From the NCBI GenBank assembly GCA_020809705.1, contig CP085827.1:310001-374000 (forward strand): a stretch of DNA of 64,000 nucleotides, read 5' to 3'. The position numbers were made by a program, and so were the translations under genes. Below are positions 35,734 through 45,301 of the stretch, one piece after another. This DNA comes from Calonectria ilicicola (taxonomy: Eukaryota; Ascomycota; Sordariomycetes; Hypocreales; Nectriaceae). The notes beneath the pieces were generated by a model that saw only the letters and a program-made list of their open reading frames with translations, was not told the origin of the DNA and searched no databases. Numbering within the stretch: position 1 is the first letter of the stretch; every line of letters begins with the position of its first letter.

Positions 35734-35983
35734 GTGGGCGCCAATTATATTTCACATACAGAACTCAGAGTGCTTTGCTATAGCTAAGATTGCAGTGAAG
35801 TGTGTGGACCCGTGGGTGCCAATTACATTTCATATATAGAACCTAGAGTGCTTTGCTACAGCTATGATTGTAGTAAAAATATAAGGACGGTAGGGCCCTG
35901 CATAACTAGTTGCAGAACTGTATCCAATTATGCCTTAAATACAAAACCTAGAGTGATTTGCCATGGCTAAAATTGCAGTGTAT
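35734..35983. repeat. Three-copy degenerate tandem repeat
   Basis: Units at about 35734-35801, 35812-35878 and 35920-35983 share CCAATTAYATTTCAYATA, AGAGTGCTTTGCTA and GATTGYAGT-type words. Most differences are C/T. The third copy is the most diverged. The rest of the stretch 35538-36657 holds nothing else recognisable. Confidence 0.65.
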
Positions 35984-36657
35984 AGGATCTGATCTGCTAA
36001 ACCGAGTCGGTAGCGGGCCAACCACAGTACGCAGCTGCATAAGCCACACCGGTAAGATCTAGATCACTCTGCTGGAAGCAAAGCTATCCAATTAAGGAAG
36101 ATGATCTTTGCACGAGCCCGCTAACGCAAGTAAAAGAGCTTGTAAGCACGTACTGATGGCAGCCACCGTCCTCGCGCATAATGTAATGTGCGGTTATAGT
36201 GTCTGAAGCTGTGCCCCCGGGGGTTTGACGCCGTACGCTGGCCCAACAGCTAGAGGTTTTCCTCCGAGTTAGAACAGGGCTGCAAAGGCGGAGGGATTGG
36301 AAGCGCCGCTCGGTTCCTCTCGATGGTTGATGTAAATAGCCAATTAGTCAGTTAGTTGAGTTGACGAAGTTACACACGAAAAATCTGACCTGCATCAGTT
36401 ACAACCTCCACTCACTTAAATGCTACGTAACCGCTAGAATTGCAAGTGAAAAAAGGGTAGGCTGATTGCCGGGGGTCTAGATGTCCGGGTTGGGCATGTG
36501 ATATTTATTATTAGTCCGAGCAGAGTCGAGATGGCTGGTTAGAACATGGTCCACCCTCCACAAAGTTTCCACACCAATTCCTTGCTACTGTTTTCGTCCT
36601 AATGAAAGCACCTCGAATTCCCGTACATTACATGTCCACTCTCAAGTAGATTTCCGA

Positions 36658-37179
36658 TTAAATAAAGAAAAGAGCACCGATCGCAGCTCCTGCTACAGCA
36701 ACGTATGAACCGTCCAAGTTGTTGCCCGCGTTGGGAGCGCTGGTGCTGCTGGCCGCACTACTGTTCGCCGATGGGGTTCCTGTTGACGTGCTAGGGGCTG
36801 AGGTGGTTGCGGGAGCAGTCTCGCTTGCAGCAGCGGCCGTTGAAGATGCTCTGGACTTTGTAGATTTGGAAGCAGCCTTGGTGGTTGTCTCTGCGCTCGT
36901 CTCTGCGTCGGTGGCGGTAGCTAGAGATGTAGCGGTTTTTGTAAAGCAAGAGAGGTACGAGGTAGAGCGAACTTCGGTGCCAGTGTAGCCAGCGCAGCCA
37001 GGGACGTTGGTCTTGGGAGGAGCTCGGCCGCCGCCACAGTCGAGGGGATCGCAGATTTCGCCAGTGTTGGGGTCGTACCAGTGGACAATGCCATCAGCGC
37101 AGGTACCGAAAGTGTGGGTTTCACAGCCGGCCAGCGCAAGCTTTGCAAGCGCAAGGAGTGGGATTATTGACTTGAGCAT
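36658..37179 (-). CDS. GPI-anchored Cys-rich surface protein, 173 aa
   Basis: Single exon starting MLKSIIPLLALAKLALAG, a clear signal peptide. The mature N-terminal part (about residues 18-80) has eight cysteines in a compact module (GCETHTFGTCADG, EICDPLDCGGG, RAPPKTNVPGCAGYTGT, SYLSCF). The sequence DPNTGEICDPLDCGGGRAPP is common to a family of small fungal surface proteins, often labelled siderophore-related without proof. A long Ser/Thr/Ala-rich stalk, likely O-glycosylated, follows. The C-terminus ends in a small-residue site and a hydrophobic tail (VAVAGAAIGALFFI), typical of GPI attachment. It is therefore probably displayed on the cell wall or plasma membrane. It is not a CFEM protein by spacing. 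Confidence 0.75.
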   Translation of the reverse strand: MLKSIIPLLALAKLALAGCETHTFGTCADGIVHWYDPNTGEICDPLDCGGGRAPPKTNVPGCAGYTGTEVRSTSYLSCFTKTATSLATATDAETSAETTTKAASKSTKSRASSTAAAASETAPATTSAPSTSTGTPSANSSAASSTSAPNAGNNLDGSYVAVAGAAIGALFFI

Positions 37180-38033
37180 CTTGAATTGTGTTTGGTGGTT
37201 GTGTTTGATCTGGTGGTGGGCTTCGATTTTACCGTGACGTTAATTGAGAGCGGGAATAATCGCGGAGCATCCCAGTTATATGCATTTACAACTGACCAGT
37301 CTCATCGCCTGGGCGAGTCAAAGCTGCGCAAAGGATCGATGATGGGGAATTGCAATGTCACATCTGCCCGAAACTGTTCAAGCAGCTTTCCCTAACAGGC
37401 ATCGGTCGCGTCTGTGACCCTGGCACATCACCGCATGGACTCGATTTAGCTCCAGGGGGATTGAAGCCAGCCCTATTGAGGGCTAGTCTGGCGGCAAGGC
37501 TAAAAGATGACCAGATCAATTTTTCCAACAGGCCGGTAGAATATGAGGACGGGAATACGGCAAGGCTAATGCGCCGAAAGAGGAAGTAGCCGATGAACAT
37601 GGCAAAGTTGTTCCGGAGCATCGTGCAGTGCGTAACCCACGTGGCGAGGCATGGAGGTGAAGGCACAGAAGATCATGTTAGGATGATAAGATTTTAGCAG
37701 GGGTCTTGAGTTGGAGCCAACAGTGCACGGATGTAGTCGACCAACAGGATTAATATTGCTTGGTGTTGTTGGTGGGAGACACTACATGTTGAACAAGGGC
37801 CGGGCTACTGCGGAAGAAAATAATGTAAATGTATCATTAGATTGAGAGAACCAACAGAAGAACCAGCGTCTGAGTCACTTTTGCGATACATTCCGTGTGG
37901 GGGCAGGGCCATAAGATGATTAGATCATTTCCAGCGCCAGCGCCGAGGAGGGAGTATGCTCAAGCCAATACATCGGTAGCAGATGGCACATACGCTCCTT
38001 TATATTTACTCCATGTTTCCTATACCCTGAATA
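37180..38033. other. Intergenic region
   Basis: This covers the promoter of the GPI protein and the 3' flank of the Gfo/Idh/MocA gene. No supportable gene is seen. Confidence 0.3.
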
Positions 38034-39171
38034 CTACTTGGGAGCCAATCCAACTTCCTTGTTCATCCTTGCGCTTTCAATTATCGCCTCAATGATTCGA
38101 AGAACGTCTCTGCCCTCGGTTGCGCTGACTGGAATATCCTCTTCCTTGCCAGTCTCAACCGCTTGGGCAAACATGGCATAAAACTTGAGATAGGTTTCAG
38201 GCTTTATTTTTGGAACCTCGCTCTCTTCTAACTTGCCGTTGCGGGCGAGTGTTAGTTTCATGTTGGTATGATTTTCCACGCCGAAACCAGGCTCGTTGGG
38301 CTTCATGCCAGCCCGCAGCTGCTCCTCTTGCGGATCGAGTGCGAGTTTGTGAAAACTACCTTTGGTGCCGCGGATCCAGAATCGAGGCTGTGTTTGTTCC
38401 GCACTCACATCACAAATGCGAACGTGGGCGAGAAGCCCGTTGGAGTAAAACAATTCGGCCGAGACTGCATCAGGCCTCTCCAAATCCACCTCGCCTCTGC
38501 GTTGGGATAGCAGGCGACCGCGAACAGACATTGGTAATCCGAAAAGGGAATACACTTGGTCAATGAGATGTGACCCTAGCTCGTAGACGGAGCTGCCACC
38601 AGACGAAACTGTCATCTCACCAAGCCAGCTTGTTGGTGGGTCAGGACAATAGCGGTCAAAGTGCGTATTGATCTCGAGAATCCGCCCAAGAGTTCCTTGT
38701 GAAACCAACTCCTTGAAAATGAGAAAATCAAGATCCCATCGTCGGTTTTGATACACAGCAAGGATTTTCCTTTGTTCCTTTGCGACAGAAGCCAGCTCTT
38801 CTGCCTCTGCGGCAGTGGGAACAAATGGCTTTTCTGTCAATACATGCTTTCCAGCTAGTAGAGAAGCTTTGGAAAATTCAAAGTGATTGTGAGGGGGAGT
38901 AGTAATGACAACAATATCAACCTCTGGGTCTGCGAGCATGGTCTTGAAATCTCTAAAATGTTTTGATGACGGATAGTCATCGGGAGCTGAACTGCGATTC
39001 TTGGGACTTCTCTGCACAATGCTATGCAACTTGAGCTGAGGTGTCAAAAGAATGAATGGAATGTGGAAAATTTTGGCAGACAGGCTGTTTGGTCAACACA
39101 ATACTCGTCCTCCTGGTCTATGATGCTTACCCATAACCCACCACGCTGACGTTGAACGTTTTCGTAGCCAT
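38034..39171 (-). CDS. Gfo/Idh/MocA-family oxidoreductase, 363 aa (two exons)
   Basis: Exons 39171-39131 and 39084-38034. The 46-nt intron (GTAAGC...AACAG) joins MATKTFNVSVVGYG to LSAKIFHIPFIL, rebuilding the N-terminal Rossmann motif and the Y-G-x-S-A-K-x-F-H signature of this subgroup. VVITTPPHNHFEFSKASLLAGKHVLTEKP is the NAD(P)-binding C-terminal half with the conserved EKP lysine. YELGSHLIDQVYSLFG carries the substrate-site Asp/His. The family oxidises or reduces sugars, sugar acids and inositols using NAD(P). The length is typical. It is the first member of the catabolic cluster and diverges from the MDR gene. Its substrate is unknown, and cluster membership is inferred from position. 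Confidence 0.88.
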
Positions 39172-40144
39172 TTCAATGTGCACTGACTGGGCCTAGATTG
39201 ACTGAGGGGATTATATCAAACATGATCCCCAATAAAAAATTGCCCATCCTTGTGGCATTTATTTCATGCTAGCCAAGGAGGCGGTTCCAACTGGCGTAAT
39301 GCGGGGATGCGGGGTGGGATCGGGATCAGGATCGGATTAGCGGATGAATCTTTTCCGCAACTACTTCCGATACACCCGTAGTGATGACTACATCCGTTTG
39401 GACGGGGAGAAATTTGGAATGATTGGGTTTCAATCTGTTCTATAAAAGGGCAATGCTTGATCCATAATGGTGAGCACTTCGTGGCTAACTTGGAGGTAGA
39501 CTCACCCCTTACATGCACTGTTGGACCTGCAAATTCATGAGAGGTTTGGTACATGCACTAGCTTAGAGTGTTTATTAGAAAATTAGAAATATTAGATGAT
39601 AAACCGACTGGTTGTAAATAATATGTAGTCTAAACTCTCCTGGTAAGGGATAGCATATCTTAACAAGACGATATCACCACACAATGGAACGCAAAGACTA
39701 CAAAAGTATGGAGAATGTATCAAATGACTTCCAAATGGGGGTAATTGGCTGGGTGGTGGTAGCGCACTTGATTCTCAAAATGAGTTGTCTGTGTTGGTTT
39801 GAAGGATGCAGAGTCGGTCGGATATTCGGGCTGCTGATGGCAAGGAAACAATTGGGCACCGAAACCACAACTGATCACATGGCATATTTTGCACATCTGT
39901 AGCGATATGACCTATGGTTAGTTCGTCCACGGCAACTGCGGATCGGTTTTCAGTCGAGCTACACAATGAGATTTCCGATTTCAATAGTGTACGCGAGCGA
40001 GGCAAAGCAATGACTTCGGAAATGCGGCCTGATTGTGATACAAGAGACCATTTAAAAAAATAATTAAATGACAAACCTCCATGACTTTTCACAATATGCA
40101 GCACTACACCGCAGCTTCTGTAGCAAATCGCCACTAACACCAAG
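39172..40144. other. Divergent promoter region, Gfo/Idh/MocA and MDR genes
   Basis: No gene is supported between the two divergent genes. TTTTCCGCAACTACTTCCG lies at 39351-39369 and CGGGGATGCGG at 39302-39312, on the side of the Gfo/Idh/MocA gene. Both contain CCG triplets, but neither fits the cluster element. A true match lies at 40017-40027. Confidence 0.4.
40017..40027 (-). promoter_or_regulatory. CCG-N5-CCG element upstream of the MDR gene
   Basis: CGGAAATGCGG on the plus strand, i.e. CCGCATTTCCG on the minus strand. It lies 118 bp before the MDR start codon and is identical to the sites at 48124 and 51112. A direct repeat of CCG is a typical Zn2Cys6 target. Which regulator binds is inferred, not shown. 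Confidence 0.6.
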
Positions 40145-41384
40145 ATGCCTTCTACAAGCCAGCTTCCTCAAACCGTCAAGGCTATCCGCTATTACGGCAA
40201 CAAAGACATTCGATATGAAGACGTCCCAGTCGTTAATGAGTTGAAGGAAGGAGAGATTCGTCTACGGCCAGCTTGGTGTGGCATTTGCGGTACAGATGTC
40301 CACGAATACAGCCACGGGCCTTTTGTTTCTTACAGCAAAGAGTCTCCTCATCCTCTGACGGGCCACCACCGTCCCATCATTTTTGGACACGAGTTTTCTG
40401 GAACCATCACCGAGGTGCATCCCTCTGTCACTTCACACAAGGTCGGCGACATGGTTGCTGTTGAAGCACTTTTGACCGATGATACTTGTGAGCAATGCAT
40501 TCGAAAGAGACGCAATGCGTGTGACCAGACCGCATTTCTTGGACTTTCAACAAGCCCCGGAGGCCTTTGCGAGGATATCGTAATCCCCGCATTCATCTGC
40601 CATATCCTGCCATCTCATGTAGGACTGGACGCCGGTGCTCTGGTTGAACCACTTTCTGTTGCTTGGCACGGCGTGACCCAGTCTGGTATTCAGCCGTGCG
40701 ACTCGGCAATTGTGTTTGGTGCTGGACCAATCGGCCTTGCCATTATTCTGTGCCTCCGAGCTCGTGGAATTACCAAGATTTTGGCTTCGGAGCCCTCTCT
40801 CGCTCGCCACAAGCAAGCACAAAAGATTGGCGCCACGCACTGTTTCAACCCCATGATTGACGACGTTGTCAAAGGTGCCAAGGAGCTTTGTGATGGGTAA
40901 GATTGCCAGATCTATCGATGTAAGGGTGCTAATGGATTGTGTAGTCTCGGCCCCCATTTCGCCTTTGATGCCTCTGGTGTTCAAGCGACGCTCAACACTG
41001 GCCTAAAGGCTATTCGAAAATACGGTACCCTTTACAATATTGCCGTTTGGGTCACACAGGTAATATTGCTAATAGTGTGGCAATGACGTGCGCTAACTCA
41101 TACAGCCCACCATCGATATCAACGAGCTGCTGTACAATGGCAAGACGCTCAAGGCAGACCTGTCCTTTACACCCAATGACTACCATGGAGTCATCAACGC
41201 TCTTTCTGAAAACAAGATTACCAAGCAAGAGGTAGAGAACTTTATTACTGCCCGAATTGAGATGGAGGACCTGGAAGAGAAGGGTATCAAGGAGTTGATG
41301 AACAACAAGGATCGCCACGTAAAGATTTTGGTGCGGGTGGACAAGTCACAGCCGCTAACTGCGCCTTCTTCTCTCAGCGCATAG
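40145..41384 (+). CDS. Zinc-dependent MDR polyol/butanediol-type dehydrogenase, 381 aa (three exons)
   Basis: Exons 40145-40896, 40945-41059 and 41106-41384, with introns of 48 and 46 nt, all in frame. Catalytic zinc ligands are in CGICGTD and GHEFSG, with the Glu in VEPLSVAWHG. The nucleotide fold has VFGAGPIGLAI. The structural-zinc lobe keeps three cysteines (CEQCIRKRRNAC). Length and the LSTSPGGLCED stretch fit the 2,3-butanediol dehydrogenase branch of medium-chain dehydrogenases. That branch also includes polyol dehydrogenases such as Yarrowia erythritol dehydrogenase EYD1. Next to a DAK kinase and an RpiB isomerase, oxidation of a tetritol to erythrulose is the likely role; this is inference from context. 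A cluster element lies 118 bp upstream. Butanediol or acetoin metabolism remains possible. Confidence 0.88.
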
Positions 41385-41640
41385 AAGATACAGCAGAGAA
41401 TCTGTGATGATTGAGGTAGCAAATATGCATCGATTGTAATTGAGACGACTTAGCATTGAGTGGAAAGAATTGTTTATCAAACCATCGTCACTAGAGACCA
41501 AATGGCTGTGAAACCTCTTGGTTCATTGTCGTAATACTAAATTACAACAATGAGATTTGGCCACATAAGAAAACCTAACAAGATACCACTGACACTCAGG
41601 CTGCGCCCGACAGTTCCAACCGCAAAGCTGCGAGCCTCAT

Positions 41641-41708
41641 GCCCACCGCCAACGCCTCCGGCAGCCCTCCGGGGGCCCTCCCGGGGGGGCCTCGCTACGC
41701 TCGAAAAT
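41641..41708 (-). repeat. GC-rich interspersed repeat, copy E
   Basis: Reverse orientation, with core TTCGAGCGTAGCGAGG, a long CCCGGGAGGGCCCCCGGAGGG tract and CTGCCGGAGGCGTTGG. Its flank (41709-41790) resembles that of copy D. It separates the MDR and RpiB genes. The rest of 41385-42027 has no gene. Confidence 0.85.
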
Positions 41709-42027
41709 GGCTTGCCTTTACACCTCTTCCTTTTGCTTCTGTTACTGTTTTCTTCGGATTTTATAGAGGGACCTGAAATTTCCAACCTACATCGCCCAAA
41801 AAGACAAGCCAGTAAAGGAGTAGCAAAAGGACCAATTGCCACAAGGTATTTCTAGATTTCACTCATATCACCACAGGCCTCCCATTACACCTTCGACAGC
41901 TTTTCTTAATCAATGTGTCTAAACTCCTTATTGCCAAGACTGGCGGTTGTAAGTAGCCAGACTCAGTTTTAGCGACAAAAAGATCAACATATTTGCATGG
42001 TTAGCGCCTCGATTGCACTAAATTAAA

Positions 42028-42546
42028 CTACTCGAGGCTCATTATCACTTCAATCTTTTCTGCACTCTTGCTTGTGGTGTCGAATGTGTAGCCAAGCCAC
42101 TCCCTGACAAGCCGTCGCGCAAGCTCCAGCCCTATCACCCTTTCGCCTAAACACAACACTTGGGCATTATTGCTCAGGATGGACCGCTCCACACTGAAGC
42201 TGTCATGGGCGGTGACAGCTCGAATTCCCTTTACTTTGTTGGCAGCAATGGCCATTCCAAGGCCTGTACCGCAGATTAAAATGGCGCGGTCGCAGTTGTT
42301 GGCTGCAATTAGCTGACAATCTGCTGCTGCTCTATGCGCATAAGCAGTTTTGTCCGCGTTTTCATGGCTCCCAACATCCTCGACGAGCTCTACAAGTGGA
42401 TTTTTCTCGAGATCTGCCTTGATGGCATTCTTGTACGAGACGCCGGCTTCCTGTTCAATTATTAGTATAATTAATAAGCTCATTGTGAAAGATCTCACAT
42501 CGCTGCCTACGACTACCCTGAACTTGGTTTTCAGAGAATCGCCCAT
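42028..42546 (-). CDS. RpiB/LacAB-type sugar-phosphate isomerase, 156 aa (two exons)
   Basis: Exons 42546-42499 and 42450-42028. The 48-nt intron (GTGAGA...GAACAG, branch TACTAAT) removes a hydrophobic stretch and restores [17 protein letters not shown]. The family signature [19 protein letters not shown] includes the catalytic Cys that acts as base in RpiB, and [14 protein letters not shown] matches its second signature. The N-terminal motif is DEAG instead of the usual DHAG of ribose-5-phosphate isomerase B, suggesting a different sugar phosphate. In the Yarrowia (EYI2) and Mycobacterium (DerI) tetritol pathways an RpiB-like enzyme interconverts erythrulose 4-phosphate and erythrose 4-phosphate. 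That role fits the neighbouring DAK gene, which shares a divergent promoter with this one. The family is firm; the substrate is inferred. Confidence 0.87.
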   Translation of the reverse strand: MGDSLKTKFRVVVGSDVRSFTMSLLIILIIEQEAGVSYKNAIKADLEKNPLVELVEDVGSHENADKTAYAHRAAADCQLIAANNCDRAILICGTGLGMAIAANKVKGIRAVTAHDSFSVERSILSNNAQVLCLGERVIGLELARRLVREWLGYTFDTTSKSAEKIEVIMSLE

Positions 42547-42718
42547 GTTTATTCAAAGATGAGGTAGAGGGAGTGAAACAACTATGATGTGAAAGAGGTC
42601 CGCAAGCGTCGGCCAATTGTGAAATCTAATTATCCATTGATAAAAACTGAAATTTAGCTAGTAATGCATTTGGAGTCTCACGGAGACAGTTGAATTGGTT
42701 GCGGGCCGATATTCAGTG

Positions 42719-42729
42719 CGGAAATTCGG
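42719..42729 (-). promoter_or_regulatory. CCG-N5-CCG element in the RpiB/DAK divergent promoter
   Basis: CGGAAATTCGG on the plus strand (CCGAATTTCCG on the minus). It sits 173 bp from the RpiB start and 210 bp from the DAK start, so one site could serve both genes. It has one base difference from the identical trio of cluster sites. Confidence 0.6.
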
Positions 42730-42938
42730 CACAAGTTCCCGATCGCGCCAATGTCCGGGTTGCCGACTAGGTTAACATTGTGCAACTGCGGCTATATCAA
42801 TTTGCTAGGAAGAAATCAGCTTTACAAACCCTCAGCTGTGTCTGGTTGTAGATATGAGATTGCTCCCAACATGTTGTCTAGGCCCTCCACACACAAGTCA
42901 GATCTATTCGGCGTAGCAGAGCAAACGAATAAACCAAC

Positions 42939-44744
42939 ATGTCAGACCGGCACATATTCAACTCTTCTGAAGGCCTTGTAAACAAGTCTTTACGGGGACT
43001 GATTGCTTACAACCGCTCGCTTGGTCTTGACGAGTCGAACCGAGTCATCTTTGACACAACATATGACAAGTCTAAAATTAGTATAATTTCTGGCGGAGGC
43101 TCTGGCCATGAACCCGCATGGACTGGATATGTTGGCAAGAATATGCTTGCCGCTTCCGTTTCCGGAGACATCTTTGCCAGTCCATCTGCAAAACAGGTTT
43201 CGGCAGCGATTGATGCGGTCCCGTCGGACATTGGCACGATTGTTGTGATTGCAAATTACACTGGAGATCGGCTTCACTTTGGGCTGGCAAGTGAAAAGGC
43301 GCGCGGACGTGGCCATGCCTGTCGCATGATTGTTTGTGGTGACGACGTGTCAGTTGGAAGAAAAGGAGGAGGGCTGGTTGGACGTCGTGGCCTTCCAGGA
43401 CAAATTGCAGTGCTCAAAATCCTCGGCGGAGCAGCTGGAGCAGGAGAATATACCCTGGACCAGGTTTACGATTTGGGTGTCGCCGTGTCAAACAATATTG
43501 TTTCTGTTGCAGCTACTCTCGATCATTGTCATGTCCCGGGACGAACAGACCATGGCGGCCTCGCTGTAAATGAAGTCGAAATTGGGACTGGGCCACACAA
43601 TGAGCCAGGATATATTAAGCTGTCTACAGCACCATCACCACATGACCTTGTGAAGCGGCTTTTGATGCTCTGCCTAGATCAAAACGATTCTGACAGAGCC
43701 TTTACTCAATTTGATCCACATGACGAGGTGGTGCTTCTGGTTAGCAACTTTGGTGGCATTTCGTATCTGGAAATGGGAGCTCTTGTCGACGAGGTACTCG
43801 AGCAACTCGAGAATGAGTGGAAAATACAGCCATCGCGAGTGTTTTCTGGCCCACTCGAAACATCTCTGAATGCACCGGCATTTTCGATATCTCTCATTAA
43901 CATCACCACAGCGTCAAAGAACTGCTCTTACTCTACGGAACAAATAAAGTCGTTTTTGGATGCCAAGACCAACACACACTGGGAGTCCATGGCTGGTTCC
44001 CAAACCGCGCAACGTGCTCGGCATCTCCAACTTATTCACCGCGAACCCAAGCCACAAAGGGTGGTGAATCAAGATAGAGATGTCAGGGTTAATCCTAGAG
44101 TGCTCGAGGCCATGTTGCGAGCTGCGTGCACCGCAGTCATTGAAGCAGAACCAGATCTTACCCGCTGGGACATGATAATGGGCGATGGTGATTGTGGCGA
44201 GACACTCAAAACTGGTGCGACTCACGTCCTTCAATTGTTGGATAGTACAAACATGGCGTCTGAGGGATCCATTGTCACCGTACTTGACAAAATCATCGAC
44301 ATCGTCGAGTCCAAGATGGGCGGTACGTTGGGGGGAATCTTGGGCATCTTCTTTGTCTCTCTGAGCAACTTTATCGAAGAGAATGCAAAGCTCGCGACGA
44401 CTAAAGGACTCACGCACCTATGGACCAAGGCACTCTCCTCGGCAGTAACCTATCTCGGCAACTACACGCCAGCCAAAGTTGGTGACCGTACAATTTTGGA
44501 CGTCATTATTCCATTTACTGAAGGCATGGGCGCAGGTTTCGACACGGCAGTGGAAGCTGCTAGGGAAGGAGCCGAGGCTACGCGGAATACAAAGCCTAAG
44601 TTAGGTCGAGCAACATATGTTGCTGCTGGACAGGGCGAGGATGAGCTTTGTCCTGACCCTGGAGCCTGGGGAGCTATGGTTGCTGTGAAGGGGCTGAGGG
44701 CTGGCATGGAGGTGGGAGAATATGATTCAGAAATGCTGCGATAA
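42939..44744 (+). CDS. Dihydroxyacetone kinase-family ketose kinase, 601 aa
   Basis: Single exon. Residues 1-335 form the DAK1 (DhaK) domain: SGGGSGHEPAWTGYVG binds the substrate, and LDHCHVPGR carries the His that covalently holds the keto sugar. Residues about 385-600 form the DAK2 (DhaL) ATP-binding domain, with the metal-binding MGDGDCGETLKTG and PFTEGMGAGFDTAVEAAREGAEAT. Length equals yeast DAK1/2. The family phosphorylates dihydroxyacetone, glyceraldehyde or erythrulose; Yarrowia EYK1 and the mycobacterial LerK and DerK are erythrulose kinases. Because the divergent neighbour is an RpiB-type isomerase and a butanediol-type dehydrogenase lies next to it, erythrulose is the favoured substrate by inference. 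Plain dihydroxyacetone kinase for methanol or glycerol metabolism is the alternative. Confidence 0.93.
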   Translation: MSDRHIFNSSEGLVNKSLRGLIAYNRSLGLDESNRVIFDTTYDKSKISIISGGGSGHEPAWTGYVGKNMLAASVSGDIFASPSAKQVSAAIDAVPSDIGTIVVIANYTGDRLHFGLASEKARGRGHACRMIVCGDDVSVGRKGGGLVGRRGLPGQIAVLKILGGAAGAGEYTLDQVYDLGVAVSNNIVSVAATLDHCHVPGRTDHGGLAVNEVEIGTGPHNEPGYIKLSTAPSPHDLVKRLLMLCLDQNDSDRAFTQFDPHDEVVLLVSNFGGISYLEMGALVDEVLEQLENEWKIQPSRVFSGPLETSLNAPAFSISLINITTASKNCSYSTEQIKSFLDAKTNTHWESMAGSQTAQRARHLQLIHREPKPQRVVNQDRDVRVNPRVLEAMLRAACTAVIEAEPDLTRWDMIMGDGDCGETLKTGATHVLQLLDSTNMASEGSIVTVLDKIIDIVESKMGGTLGGILGIFFVSLSNFIEENAKLATTKGLTHLWTKALSSAVTYLGNYTPAKVGDRTILDVIIPFTEGMGAGFDTAVEAAREGAEATRNTKPKLGRATYVAAGQGEDELCPDPGAWGAMVAVKGLRAGMEVGEYDSEMLR

Positions 44745-45122
44745 CGTCTCTATTGCCGCATTACCTTGTAAATTCAGGCATCCCTAATTAGAAAAATTGA
44801 CCCTATATCATCCCAAAGCATTCCTTCACTGGCTAGTATAAATGGCTAGCCCACGTTTCAGCACCAGACCGACGGACTAGAGTCTGAATCTCAACTGGAC
44901 TGATATTTTTTCGATCGCCCCCCAAACGCTCTTTCAATCGCGCCAAAATGATGCCCCTTTCAAATTCTGATCTCTCTCTACCTACACTAGTCTCACTTTT
45001 CCACGCTAATCGCCAGAAATTGCCCCTCTGACCCATAAATCCCACCCACCATTACCTCACCCACCCATCCTGACCCAAGCAAAAATAAACCACGCATTGA
45101 AGCCCTTCAAAAAGAAGATATC

Positions 45123-45216
45123 CTCCGGTACAGGGAATCGAACCCTGGGCTCCGCGGATCAAGTTAATCTCTCAAGTTATGAGAGCGCGAAATGTTAGCC
45201 ACTACACCATACCGGA
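45123..45216 (-). tRNA. tRNA-Glu (CTC) with an intron of about 22 nt
   Basis: The acceptor stem TCCGGTA pairs with TACCGGA, and discriminator base G follows. The D arm reads TGGTGTAGTGGCTAACA and the T arm AGGGTTCGATTCCCT. The anticodon stem TCGCG pairs with CGCGG around loop CTCTCA...C, giving anticodon CTC. About 22 extra bases follow the position after the anticodon; their TTGAGAG can pair with the loop CTCTCA, as in canonical nuclear tRNA introns. A T5 tract about 10 bp downstream could terminate pol III. The gene lies between the DAK and aldolase genes. Confidence 0.9.
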
Positions 45217-45301
45217 TTGTAAGATGCAGTAAATATTGAGAGTAACAAGCTCGTGAGAATTGGAGCACGATGGTGAATCTAGTCTATCATTTCTGTCTAC
45301 G

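Noticed and set aside
39302..39312. CGGGGATGCGG as another cluster element near the Gfo/Idh/MocA gene
   Set aside because: It has the CCG-N5-CCG spacing, but the spacer does not fit the consensus. Bare spacing matches are expected about every 2 kb by chance.
41537..41855. 101-aa frames on both strands at repeat copy E
   Set aside because: They are created by the repeat itself, with no sign of coding constraint.
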